Source: Solea solea (lineage: Eukaryota > Chordata > Actinopteri > Pleuronectiformes > Soleidae). From it: DNA of 64,000 nucleotides. The notes under the pieces are model-generated. The model saw only the letters and a list, made by a program, of their open reading frames with translations, was not told the DNA's origin and did no database searches. Below are positions 12,101 through 26,400 of this stretch, piece after piece (position 1 is the stretch's first letter; each line of letters starts with the position of its first letter). The DNA lies in contig NC_081138.1 in the NCBI RefSeq assembly GCF_958295425.1, positions 3,985,302 through 4,049,301 on the forward strand, in the 5' to 3' direction. Both the position numbers and the translations under genes were made by a program.

Positions 12101-14405
12101 GACTTCACTAAAGAGAGGCTTACAGTTTGCCACATACATTAAAACGACTTCCTCACAGTCGTGGTAGCAGAAGCAGAGAATGATCCCGGCTTGAGGAGAA
12201 AAGGGACAGAGCTCTACCCAATGGTAGTGTCTGCCGATGTATGCATCAGCTTTACAATGAACGTAACACAAAGCAGGGCTGAATAAAACAAAAGTTGAAC
12301 TTGGGGAATAGAGAGAACATGAGCTGGTAACCTTCTCTGGAGCGACTGCAGACAACTAGTGTCTGACAACTAGTGCACTAACTAGTGTGAGAGGATTGAG
12401 AGCTGGGAGGCAGACAAGAGGCTTGCTTAGGACTGAGCGACACCACGTAGCTTTATTTGCTGTGGGAGGGGCCTGTGCTGCCTCATTCAGACCTGGTATT
12501 AACATCTGTCCACAGTCAAACAGCCTTGGATATGACTGTTCACACCTGGTATTAAAATGCATCCTGTATGCATGTGTCTCCTGTGACCACTAGGGCAATA
12601 ATCATGTGACTATTCGACATATTGTGATATAGTGGGAGATATAGGGTGTTTCTTTCTTTATTAATCAGTGTAATATTGATAAACAATATGCAGTTTTCGT
12701 TGTCTGGTGAGAGGAGTGGATGCAAGGTGAAAGATTCTTACTAGATACAATACATATCCGGGGTGACTATACGAGATATTGTGATATAGTGGGATACTAT
12801 AAGGAGATATAAGGTGTTTTTTTCTTTATTAATTAATCAATGTAATATTGATAAACAATATACAGTGTTCTTAGTCTAGTGAGAGGAGGGGATGCAAGGT
12901 GAAAGATTCGTCTTATTATTTTTCTTCTCTAGTTTACTCATCTTTAGGATTTTTAAATATAATGTTTTTTTTTCTGTGTGGTTTTGCATCCAGGTAAGAC
13001 ACAAATGAGTAAATGCAAATAAAGGGCAAAGAGATTTTTTTTAATAATGTTTGAGGAGGAGATATGCTAACTTTGGCTCCTGTGCGTCATCGAGCCAAAA
13101 AAAAATCCCGTAAAAAAAGCTGCAGAAAAATAGTTTTCAGTCTTTACTCCATGGTTGTAATTTTTTCACATGCTCTCAGCAACAATTTCCTAACATATAT
13201 AATGTGCAAAGAGGATAATCTCTGTATTTGCTTAAGAGGGAAGTGACCAGTGTTAATATTGTGGTTGTGGCTGCAAATAAACTTGATTTAAACAGATTTT
13301 TGCCACAGATCAGATGACGTTACATTATATTGGAGAATAAAAATATGTATTACTTCTTCTTTTTGATTGCTACCCACACACAGGTGACGGACGTACCGTG
13401 CACAACACACTGCAACGTTCTCTACGACATGTTTTTGTAAGCTGCTGAAGGATTTAAAAATATGCAAAACAGTTACATAACATTTCTAAATTATTAACTT
13501 CTTTATGTGGCTTAGATACAGAGTTGGAGATATAAATGCCTTATGTAAGCTCTTATATTATTCAGGAGGACAAGTTTCAGTGGTGTATGTGCTGAGGTCC
13601 AAGTGTGGGCTCATAATTGCTTAAGAGATCTGCACTATTTATAGTTGTAGCACCCCACAACATTGACATCATGCAAATCTTTCGGATATTCCGAGATCCC
13701 ACATAGACAAACCCTAGATTTGTATTCAGAATTACAAGCATGTCGTGATAACAACTGCCCAGGAAATCACTTGTAAACTAAACAACAGGCCTTAAAAGTA
13801 TTTCTCTCTGAATGAGAACGAGCCCAATTCTCTTGTGTGTGTGTGTGTGTGTGTGTGTGCGTGGACGCGCACTATTGTGTCAGATCTTTGCAATTTTGAA
13901 CTGTTAATGCTTCTCCCTCTCTAGGGAGAGCGGATATTTGATTTGGCAGAAAGTTTTACACCGGATGCCCTTCCTGACGCAACATTCCCATTTATCCGCA
14001 CTTGTGATCGGCACATGGAGACATGGCTGGGGCCAATTTAGAGAGTCCAATTAACAATGAGCGATGGGGATTGGAAACCTTGCAAAGTTCTCTTTCTGTT
14101 TATGGTTCTATGTTTATTTGATGTCTTATATTTTTTTATCCATCCAAAAACTTTTATCCAGTTTTGTATCCATCAACAAAAAGTGATGTTGTCTGTTGCA
14201 GTTATTAGATATATAGGGTTGTGACGGTACGCAAAAGTGACCGTTCTGCGCGTACCTTGACTTTGAAATCGCGGTTTTGTACATTTTCAGCATGGAAAGA
14301 AATGTGGAAAAACATGAAATAGTTATTAACAAGTTTAAATGACTAAACGGACTTAGCTGTAAACATAACAGTGGCTAATTGCCCATAATTTCCTGAATGA
14401 AGGAC

Positions 14406-14452
<47 letters not shown>

Positions 14453-17400
14453 GTATACATATATACATAGTGTAACACTTTGTATTACGGTACACATATT
14501 CACCATTAACTAGATGCTTACTAACATGCATATAACTAGCATACTAGCCCTTTACTAGAAATTATTAAGCACGTATTAACACCTGAATCGGGATTAATCT
14601 TAATTCACGTCGTAATAGAATAAGGCTATGTAGAATAAGGTGTTAATACGTGCTTAATAATTACTAATAAAGGGCTAGTATGCCACTTAAATGCATGTTA
14701 ATATTTGCATGTTAATATTTCTATATATATATGTACAGTATGTATATATATACATACATATACATATATATATATATATACAATCTTATGTGATATATTT
14801 TTATGACATTCGGCAAAAGCAAGGGTCTAACAATTTTTGCTATTCAGTGATACACAAGATTAGCAGATACTATAAGGTTTAAAAGCACCAAAATGATACA
14901 TTATATACAAAATTATACATTATTATGAACATTCTTTTTTTAGATTTTGCGTCCTTATAATGAAAAATGTTATTCGTTGTACTTATTCTCCCTTTATGTA
15001 ACATTTAAGGTCACCTAACCCGTCAACATTTTTTTTTTTTACTTAAAACATAAAATGCAACCTATTTTTACGTATAACATAAAATATACCTCTTTTTTTA
15101 TTTCCTCACAAGCCATTCCCTGTCTAAATATGGCCTTGGATGAACTTGTCTGTCTGGAATAAGAGTACATTCTGTGGGGACATCAACAGCCTCCACAACA
15201 GCCTCAGTTTGAGTGCATGCTCATTCAACATGGTGCTGCCTCTTCACTTATCAAGCCTGAAATATTCCCGTGTTGACCTGCTCAGTTCCTTTACCTGCGT
15301 CACTGAAGCCTAAGACAAGATACTGATTGATTGCTTTCAGCAGGGGAGCAGTGGTGAAAATATCTACAGTCCCATGAAGGGAAAAAAAAGAAAAAGAAGA
15401 AACAAGCACACCCGGGCTGGTCTTTATAAAGCATTCTGATCAACATTTTAATTTCTTCCATGGCAATAAAATCTCAATGACTTATTTATTTACTGTTATA
15501 GCTACAGGAAGTCTGTGAATTTGAAACTAGACGGCTTGCATCTCGTTTGTGGCATTATCAAAGTCTCATGCACAAGTCTTCGGTAAGCGTTAATGCTTCT
15601 CTGCTGGTTCTCCACTTATATTTTAATGAAAATGCATTCAAAAGTCTGGTTCACAAGGTAGTTGGCTGAAGATATGGGAAATGTTGCACTGCGGGTGATG
15701 GGTAATTACTGAATTCTGTATTTACAGCAGCTGAAATCAACACTTCCTTGGATGTATAAGTAGAAACGTTGGATGGATGGATGGATGGGTGGATGCTTAT
15801 AAGAAAGAAATGCTCTCTTAAGCCCGGGACACTGCCCTAAAGGTCACCCAACGCAATGAATGATTGCACTCCATGATGGTGCCTCAGATTGACATGTTTT
15901 GGTGAAGAAAAACAGCTCACAAGAAACCGACACATACATTCTGCGCCTGTGTAAGGACATTACTTTCCTTAGCAGCAACATTGTGGTAGTCTATATTATG
16001 GATTGTTTGCACCCTCAAATACCACAGGCACATCTGTTACGATGTATGCGATGCTGCACGTGAACGGTCCCTTTGTCATTGAAAAAAGGGACATGTTGAT
16101 AGAGCTGCAACTAACGATTATTTCCATTATCGATTAATCTGTCGATTATTTTCTCGATTAATCGTTTTGGTCCGTAAATATCAGAAAACCTTGTAAAATG
16201 TTGATCTGTGTTCGTCAAACCTGAAAATGATGATGTTCTCAAATGTCTTGTTTTGTCCACAAACCAAAATGATTAACTTTTAATGATTTATGTGTTATCC
16301 AGTGCAAAGAAATGAAGAAAATATTCACATTTAAGAAGCTTAAACAATCGGAAATCTTGTTTTTATCATGAAAAAACCTTCAAACCGATTAATCGATTAT
16401 CAAAATAGTTGTTGATTAATTTAGTAATCGATTAATCGATTAATCGTTTCAGCGATACATGTAGGCAACGATGCTGTGCACCTCTACTAAGGTCAGTCAG
16501 TCATCATCTACCACCCTGGACAGTTCGCCAGTCCATCGCAGGGCCACACACAGATAGAGACAAACAACCATTCACTCTCACACTCACTCCTATGGTCAAT
16601 TTATAGTGTCCAATTTACCCTAATCCCCACATTGCATGTTTTTGGACTGTGGGAGGAAGCCGGAGAACCCGGAGAGAACCCACGCACACACGGGGAGAAC
16701 ATGCAAACTCCATGCAGAAAGGCCCTTGTTCCAACCGGGGCTCAAACCCGGGTCTTCTCGCTGCAAGGCGAGAGTGCTAACCACTACACCACCGTGTGGC
16801 CCCCTCTACTAAGGTACGACACATAAATCTGTTGTGTAACCTGTTGTGCTTCAGGATGCTGAAACGGGCTAACGGGAGAGCATTTTACCGGATCCCTAAT
16901 GATCAAGAAACTGATTGGTGTAAAAATCCCATATACAGTAAGTCAAGGCAAACGCCCACAGACGTCAACGTTGTTGGTCGTTGCCGTTGCACCAGTACAA
17001 CATCACGCTACGCTGCCATCGGGCACAGCCCACAACCCGGCCTACCAAGTAAAGGTACTGTTCTCAGTCCAAACACAAGCCTGACCCAGGGCCTTACCAT
17101 TCCAAACCATACCATACTGTACCACACTGAACCTCACCATGAGGGAAACACAGCCTTGGTAAATGCTGGACTCAGTCTAGCTGACATACAAAGTCTGCAC
17201 GGCAACGTTTACATACGCTAACAGAGCAGTTAATTACATTACACTGCCTGTTACTATTGCTAACGTTATGGTACATTATGCTAACGTGAAATCAACACTG
17301 GCTGATAGACTCCAGAGTTAAATGTTTGTCACAAAGACAGATTCCAGCCATTTGTATCCCTCCAGACCATTGACTCTCTGGATTAAGGACTTAAAGTGTG

Positions 17401-20400
17401 CAGGGAACTCTGATGGGTTGAATCCGGCAACGGCCCTGCAGTACCGTTGACAGCCATGATGGGCGCTGTGAGCACACTTAGTTGCACTCAGTCAACACAC
17501 AGACGGACAGACTCCTGATAGCACAGCAACGTCAAATTTGACAATGTCTACGCAGAAGATCTGGTGTTGTTGGCCCTTGGTGTTTCCTTAAAGGAAGGAG
17601 GAAAAAAAAGTTGCCATAGTTGTTGCCTTGCTTCATCTTTTACACGTCTCTGATTGGTTGGTAAACAGCCAATCACAGAGATCGCTCTATCACTCTCCGA
17701 TGCCACGTCAACATGCTGAATTGACCGCAAAGCCGCCGTCAGGGGTTCTTATCCATACCGACATCGAGTGCTACGCCAGGTCATTGACTGCCTGATGGCC
17801 AAGATGATGTCTCCAATATCTTATATCTAAAACTATTAAGTTTTAGTACATACATCAAGTTTATGTTGCTTCCATGAAATTTCTGCCAACACCAATAAAT
17901 CAAGCAATTACAAGAGCACTGAAAACTTTACCTCCACCTTGTTCAAAAACACAAATGAAGAAGAAAGACAAGGGAACATTACATTTTAACTGAGCGTTAT
18001 GTGCTTTTGTGAGCTTTATGTGCTTAAAAATATTTTTTGTGACGTCATTAGTGAGTAGAATCACAAAAGGTATAATGTTTCGGTCAAAAACTTACCGATG
18101 AACACGTAACCTGCTTGGCTGAGGTAATAAAACCAACATCGTTTGTATGCAACATAGCGCATACAAACAGTTATTATCTCATTTGATATCAGTCTCGGTG
18201 TGACCCACATGCACACACATGTAAATCCAGTGTTAGTCCGACATGGCTTTCCAATACTTCTTTAGCGCCTTCTTCATATTTATAACATTTGTTGTTGGCA
18301 CAACTGCAGCAGTGCTTCAAGCGCAGGGAAGTCATAGCAACAAGAGCGATGAAAAGCAGAGAACACAGCAAGGCTCAACACGCGGGAGACAAAATCCCAC
18401 CGAAGACATGGGTGAATAGAATTTAGAGTATTACTTTCACGAGTTAAAGATTTTAACTAAAATGCACATTAAAAAATGGGGCTTTCACCTTCACATTAAC
18501 ACTCAACAGTTTGCATCGAGGTTATACTTTCCTCAAGACATGGGAGTGGAGAAGAGAGAAAATCCTCTAACCCTGTTGTGTGGATGCACTGCGTAGGCAG
18601 CCAGGGTCTTTTACTCAGGCTTCCAATAATATTGGTTAATTGCTAGATTTCTCCATCCTCTCTCAACTTGCATCACGAGTAGGCGTGGAAGGGTTTACAG
18701 CGGGGGTATATTGCTGCTGACAGAATACAGTGTTCTCATTCTCTCTCTCTCTCTCTCTCTCTCTTAATTGTCATTCCCCGCTCACAGGCACATTTCTCTG
18801 GCAGATTCCCTTGAGAGAGGTTTCCCCAGAATCTACGTAAAAGGATTCCTTCCCACGCCATGGTCTTAGGAACATCTCATTTTCATCCTCCTGCGCCACA
18901 CGCACACACACATTGTGTCCTCAACTCTCCCTGTTCTCAGCCCCTCCCTCTCCCCCCAATCTTATAGATCCTCCGTGGGAGGCAGCATCTCCCTCACACT
19001 GCAGGCGTGGGCCCTTACTCTGACAAATGACATGCCGGGCCCACCAGCTTTGCGTGGGGGGGAGAAAGCTTTAAGTTAAGAAGGAGGAATGGATTTGATT
19101 GGATGCTGAAACTCAGGGGCTGCATCTTAGTGAGCAGTACTTGATCGGGCTCAGGCAAGAAGGGAGAAATACAGGGAGAACAGCAATACCGTGTCACACC
19201 TACAGCATGTTTTTCAGAAATAATGGCTGCATTCTAAACACTGCTCAAAATGGTCACGCTGTCAACTGTGACAGTGAAAACTTATGGTAAAACACAAGCC
19301 ATGATGAAGTATAAACATTTGTCTGGGCACATCGTAACTTCAGCTTGTGTTTTGGTCTGGCTGCTGTTTTTCATTAAATCACTTACGAGTGCTCCTTCGC
19401 TAACTGCCGGGCCAGAGAATATGCTGTCGGGTCTCGGTCCAAGGCCAGGACTGTGACTTCAGGAGCCGTGTTTAGAATCGCTTTGCTATGGCCGCCGCCT
19501 CCAAATGTCATGTCCAGGACCACCTACGTGTGAGAAGGCAAGAAAACAACAACACATTCTTCTCACAACGGGGACTCCATATACATGATTCATCATCTTA
19601 TCATCACAATGTTAGCTCTTCAGTGTTCACAGTGGTGCGCTGGCAAGTGTCACCTCAAATCAGACTTTTGTCAATCTGTCTTGTCTCGGCACACATTATG
19701 ATGGGCTTGTAAGTTTGGGAGTGAAGTGAAAAAGAAATGTTTATATTAACTGTCACCACTTTCATTAACATTAACAATAAAACAGATTTTCAGTTGCATT
19801 TCATATCAACATATTTCTACTTCATCCATCATGGTATGGTTCAATTTGGTACCGTATGGTATTGTACTGGGTAATAGGGGTTAGCCCCGGGTTAGGCTTG
19901 CGTTTCAACTGAGAAGAACATACGGGGTGAGGGCTGTGCCTGATGGCCACATAGCGGGATGTCACACCAACGACAACAAACGTTGACATGGAAAGCGACA
20001 CAACGGACAACAACGGACAACATCCAGCAACTCTTTTTTCCTGCTAAGTTTGTGGCTGTTTGTCATGCAAATAGACTCGACTTCCATGGAATGTTTACAC
20101 CAATCGCAAGGGAGTGATGCTTTTCTGTCGCCCAATCAGCTGACCGAACCCTACCATTTTGCTATGGTACACCAAGAGAAGGGTACCAAAGAAGGGAACG
20201 GTTGGGTCAGGTTATTTTGGTAATCTTTGTAATGGAAATGGGCCACAAGGATGGTGTAGTGGTTAGCACTCTTGCCTTTGCAGCAAGAAGACCTGGATTC
20301 GAGGTAAATTGGACACTCTAAATTGACCATAGGTGTGGGTGTGAGAGTGAATGGATGAATGGTTGTTAGTCTCTATATGTGGCCCTGCGATGGACTGGCA

Positions 20401-23400
20401 AACTGTCCAAGATGTGCCCTGCCTATCGCCCCCCTGCGACCCTCCTGGATGGATGGATGGATGGATGGATGGATGGATGGAATGGAAATGCTAACTGTGC
20501 ATTTCCAAATCCTTTAAAAGTTCTTTTTTATGTTGTCTTCCCCTTTGCATTTTAAAAGGCTTTGGCAAATTAAACATTTATTGTGGGAACAGTTCATCTG
20601 AAAAAAAAATCCACTGATACAAGATAAACATGTCAGAGCCAGTAGTTATTTAATGATTCTTTCAATTAACTATGTTGTCTTGCAAATTTCTGGCAAATGT
20701 CAGTTATTTCTTTTGATTTATTTTCAAGTACCACAGCAGTGTGCCTGCATGCCGACAACTGTTATTCATTCTCCCCTTTAATAATCTTAAACGGCAAAAT
20801 AAAAACAAGACTCATGTTCAAACTTTGACAGCCTCATCGAGCCATCAAAGCAGGGATTTCTTGAAGTGTATTGTTAGCAAAAGTCTTAAAACACTAGTGC
20901 GTGAAAACAAACAAATGTACATTAGCTTCAAACCGTCGTCTTATGCGTTCACACAGTGCTGATCAGGCCACACAAATCTCTCTCTGCACTGCACACATTT
21001 GTTTTACGTCAAGACAGATGGAGGCAACAGTGACATTGCGCTAGTAAAGTGAGACTGCTGTCTCACAGTTTAGCTCCACCCTGACCTTACCATACCATTT
21101 AACTCTGGTACTAAAGAAAGGGTGCAAATAAATTCATTATTTTGGTACTTCCCTAATTCCTAATGGAAACGCTAAAAAATATGTACAGTAACACGGCTAC
21201 TGAGACTCAGCCGTCTGTTTGAAATGTCTTGAGAGGGACCAAAATGTAGACCCTGAGTTTCTAAGTGAAAATCGGGCCACCAGTGTTTCCAAAATTCTCC
21301 ACTTTGGGAATTTTTTTGCGTGGATGGCAGACATAAACGTGGCTAAGTGAAATCTAAAAAGAACTGCTCATGCCCACTGAGAATTATCACCCAACTCTCC
21401 TTATCCCCTCAGCTCTGTGGAGCATTCTAGCTTCTGCTGCTCATTGTTTTGGTTTTATGGCCAACAGCTTTCTTCAGTTTCCCACTGCTCTCTTAGGACT
21501 GTCATATGTGGTACTGATTTCTTCTGGCTTAGCGCATTTGTGAATCATTTGGTCACTGCTCATTTTTCCCAGGCATGTACAGTGTAAATGACCATCAGAT
21601 ATAATACAAAAAGGGCCAATGCTGAATAGCAACCAGGGGACAACTCCGCAGATTGCAAAAATAACTCAGTTTGAATGGTAGTCTGTGGGAAAATTAGCGG
21701 TAAACATATTCCTGAGGAGTAAATGGTCTTTTGGCCTCTTCAATAGCGCGGTGATGTCCATTTTGAAAAGCACGTTTACATTTCAGAGAAAAAAAGACGA
21801 AGCACGGCACATAAATGGTGACACCGTCTTCCAATAGGGGCTTGGTTGCAGGTGATGTCTGTGCAAAATCTCAACTAGGTGCTGGGTAAATCGTGAATCT
21901 TTAGGCTTCAAAACACAAGTTGAGAGTCTTATGGGTGACGTCACTACCATTTGGCACTAGGTGCTCTCTATAAATGAGCCTGCTGGAGAAGATGATGCAA
22001 TAGAGACTTTGACTCTTCAGGGGCCGTGACAAGATGGTGTAACCAACGTATTCCACTAATCGTTGCACCCTTAGTCTCAATACTTTTATTCACTATTATG
22101 ACCAGAATCATCACTGAGGCACTGGAATTTTAATCTGACAAATATGGATGCCTCAAAAGGTACCAAATTAACACTTCCAAGTGCCAAATGTGAAATGGTT
22201 AAAGTTAGTGAGTATATGTACAGACAAATCCAGTTAAGAGTTCATTTTTATAAAGGCCTCCCTACAAATGTACACATTTTACTTTGTGCTAAACATTGCT
22301 TTACAACAATGTCTGCAAAGACAGGAACAATCTTTGTAATTCTCAACCAATCAGAGGCAGACTAAGGGGAACATGGGCAACTATCAATTCCTTCCTCAGC
22401 TTTCAGTCTGCCACTCACCACAACGCAGCTAATTAAAAGTGATGAGGTGATATTTGCAAGGATGAGAGACAACGACAAAAGGAGCAACAGCCGAATTGCT
22501 GTTTCCGAGTCGAGCTACTGTATGGCTGTGCCTCAATTATGCCGTTCAACTGGACGACTGCCCTTGTCCCAGAATACAAGCACGAGTGGGGAATAGATTT
22601 ATTGAATTATGCTCCACTAAACAGTGAAACGCCCCCTTTTTAAGCTTGATAGTATAAGGCATCTTCTAGTTTGGCCTCCAGCTAGTTGTTAGCATGTATT
22701 TCTACCACCCATTAAGTCAAATTAACCAATTCTTTAAGCATGAAATCTGTTCCTCTCTCATCAGTCCAAACAAATTTTACCACGTTTTTGTATGTGTGTA
22801 CCAGGGTCGTCGTTATTTTTGGGTATAACCCTGCAGTGGGAACTGTAGCAGTGACTCTGTCAGACAGACAGTCTATTCTCCGGTCATGGAGGAAGTACTG
22901 AACAAATCGTTTTAATGAACTGATTCTAACGATTCACAAAATAACTGCTTTACAAGTCATTAGTTACTCGTTTGTGTGTGTCAAGTGTAAAACGAAGTCA
23001 TGGCAGTTTCATGCAGCCGTGCAGAGATGACTCCGCCCACATTGAGTAGGTACTATTTTTGTAGTGGAAAACCAACCTAAACCGTGTCATGCCGTGCGAG
23101 CTGGGACCATAGTGGAAAAGGGCCATAACTCACTCACTCACTCACTCTTCTACCGCTTTATCCTCCACATGAGTGTCGTGGCTGGCATAGGGCGTAAGGC
23201 AGGGTACACCCCAGACAGGTCACTAGTCCACATAAAGATAAACAACCATCCACTCTCACACTCACGGCCAATTTAGAGTGTCCAATTTTCCTAATCCCCA
23301 AATCTGCATGTGTTTGGACTGTGGTAAGAAACCGGAGAACCCGGAGAAAACAGGCCCTTGAAAAATAGACACTTGTTCTGAACAGAACAAAGCAAAGCTA

Positions 23401-26400
23401 AGAGTGCTAATCAACCTGCTAACCTGTGAGAAATTACATTTTGTACAGTTTCAGTCAGACAAACATGGTTCAATGTATTTCAAATTTCTTGCCTTTGTCC
23501 CCGACGTTCACTTAGCAAATATATTCAACAGAATTTCAAGATCAAGACATCTTGACATCTGGCTTTTACATTTGAACTCAAATATGATATAATTTTACTT
23601 CAAATTATGTTGTGATCTCTTTCAGATTTCAGTCTATATCAATACCACATTTACATAATGTGACACATAAATTAAGTTTATTATTTTGGCTGAAGAAAAA
23701 AAAAAACTGATGCTTGGCCGGCGGACACTTTGGTTACAAGTAAATATATTTGATTTTGCACCTTGGATGCCTCCTATCTGACAAAGATTATGGTTCACTG
23801 TTAATGTAATCATACTAACATATGGATGACATGAATGCATGCAGGCCCATATGAAGAAAAATCTTTGGCACAGATGTGTGACGTACATGGCTGGAATTCT
23901 CTTATGATTCACAGTGGCAGGAAAAAATTAACTGTAGATCTGTAGACAGAGAGGATTCCTGCGACAGCTCACATGCACGCAGACTAACCAAGATTGAGTC
24001 ATTTTGGATCTAGAAGGTTTTTTTTTGAAAAACTTGGGTATGGATATTAAACTTTACACACAATATTAAAGATATTACAATATGCACTGAATCTTAAAAT
24101 CCCCTTATACAAGTCATTAACGTGGTAATCTTCCTTAACTCTGCGATCCATCCGTCTTCATCAATCTCCATCAGTTTGACTCAAACCATTGACAAATCCA
24201 GTGCGTACATTCAGCAGTGAATGGGGGACACGTGCTGATCTCAAACACTGCAGTACACTGGTGTGTTTTTTTTTCTTCCTTTCTCATCCCCTCCTGTAAT
24301 GGACTGACTTGGCCTCGATTTTTACCTATAAAAAACTTCCTCTCATGTCCTGATACTGTCCACATGCTGCTGACTAATTACGTCAAAGTGAATGTGCGAT
24401 GTGATATGACATTTCCTGCCACTCTTGTGCTTTTAGTGGGACACACACACACGCACGCGCACGCACGCACACTTTCAGGCGTTGTCCTCTGTTCTCATGT
24501 GTTAACCCCAAAATGCCAAAATAGAAATAGAACATATTGCTAGCTTTGTTAACACAGTTTCACCTACTGTACAAGAAAAAAAACATTGTTCTAGTGTTAC
24601 GCTGTCAGCCAGGAACAAGTGGAAAAGCAAGACGGTAAAAGATAACAACAACAAGGTAGCGAGACCACTACAATCTTTATATAATCCTAAGAAAGATTTC
24701 CCACAGGAAAAATGACACCAGTTCTGAATTGGTACTTCCATGCGTGGTGGTTTTGGTGGTGGATGTTGTTCACTACAGTGAAGGTGATCATTTTCCAAGC
24801 TATTTGTACAATTTGGACCACGTGTATTGTGAAATATTGCCAATTTAGAATATTTTGAATTTTTTAATGCTCTTGAATCATAGAGTGGGGTAAAATTACT
24901 TAAAAACAGTGACATATTAGTCAGTAAAAAGGTTGAAAAGCAGGTTTAAATCAAATATGTTTGGATATGTGTTAATAAATATATTGTGTTTAGAGCTGCA
25001 ACTAACTATTTTTTCATAATTGATTAATCTGTTGATTATTTACATTTTTGGTCCATTAAATGCCAGATGATGTTCTTAAATGTCCACAAACAAAAAGTAT
25101 TCACTTTCTTTCATTATGTGGAGCAAAGAAGTGAAGAAAATATTCACATTTAAGAAGCTGAAACAATCTTTTAATAATAGCTTCAAACCAAAAATTATCA
25201 AAATAGTTCGGCGATTCATTTAGTAATTGATGAATAGAGTCTAATTGTGTTACAATGTAGAGATATTATTATTCAAGGGTAAGAAATAGGAAATGTGCTA
25301 TAGCTGCCGACCATTCTGCATCATCTCTGCTGTTTGTCAGGTAGCTGTTAACTCTGCTGTATCCGTGGCATATGACTTGCAAAGTAGAAAACATCTCCTG
25401 TCCAGGCATATTTCCTTATGTCTTATATTGGTTCACTGCCGCTGCTAGATACAGACTGGCAAAAAAAATAAATAAAAAAAAATAAAAAAATACATAAAAA
25501 CTCCCAGCCCTGCACTGACTGAACAGTCTGAGCCTGGTTGAATAATTGGCCGGATTATGCTTTACTTTTTTATTTTTTATTTATTGATGTATTATAATGT
25601 CAGCAAATGGTGGGGAACAGATGTAAAATGACACAAAAGGAAATGCCAGCTATTCCCAACAAAAAGCATTAAACCTGCCGATCGATAGTGACGTTGAAGG
25701 TGGGGTGTGTGCGTGCATGTGTGAGGGAAGAAGTGATCAATGGCGGTTCCCTCTCCTTTCCAGCGCACAGCAGCAGATGGGGAGGGGGTGTGGGCTAGTG
25801 GGATGAGTCACACGCATAATGAACTTGCCTGTTGTGCTATTCAATACAAAAAAAGGAAAAGGAAAACAGAAACACAAACAGCAAAGTAGGCTGGCTTTTA
25901 TTGAAGCGGTTGACACAAGCCACCAGGAGACAAACTGGTCCTCTACTGGAGTGGGCAGCACTTGTCACAACAATCTTTTGTCACATCTTTAGGAAGCTGT
26001 GGCCAAAAGAACAAAGGTAAAGCCTGTTTATTTCCGACCGCCGGCAGATTCTCAGCGTCGTTAGAGGTTGTTGCTTGAAAGGAAAAATACCGTATATATT
26101 TATTCAAATTGGCATTGCCGCTGCCCTGAGCAAAGACATTATCCATCTTCATGAAGTTTTTCTAATTTCATCATACCTCTCTCTTTCCCCATACTCACAC
26201 ACATAAAAAACACACAGCAATCACTAAAAATTGAAATTGCAAATCCCTGAATGCTGCTTTAAAAATCCTCCACTTCTGCCACCACATGGACAAAGGGACT
26301 TCTGGGTAAGATTCTGTGATAATGGCCTTGGCATTTGCAATGATGATTGACACCAAACTTGGGGAGTGAGTCATTCACATTGATATTTCATACAGGGGAG

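Larger units (their letters stand above)
7580..19386 (-). other. mettl15 11.8-kb intron with many repeats
   Basis: It contains an (ATATT)n array, a direct-repeat pair with a transposon-ORF remnant, a hAT nested in a MITE, a local tandem duplication, a long palindrome with TA arrays, a family-A MITE, a SINE with a target duplication and a (CT)n tract. Stretches such as 8,400-9,600 and 17,200-18,700 show no recognised element. Confidence 0.7.

Noticed and set aside
16735..16802. tRNA gene on the minus strand
   Set aside because: Box A and B-like motifs are present, but there is no cloverleaf with an acceptor stem. The same head recurs at 20241 in front of the same body, so it is a SINE head.
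16840..16960. THAP-like zinc finger remnant ([19 protein letters not shown])
   Set aside because: The FYRIP...W spacing is suggestive, but the expected C2CH cysteines are not convincingly placed and the neighbourhood is repeat DNA.
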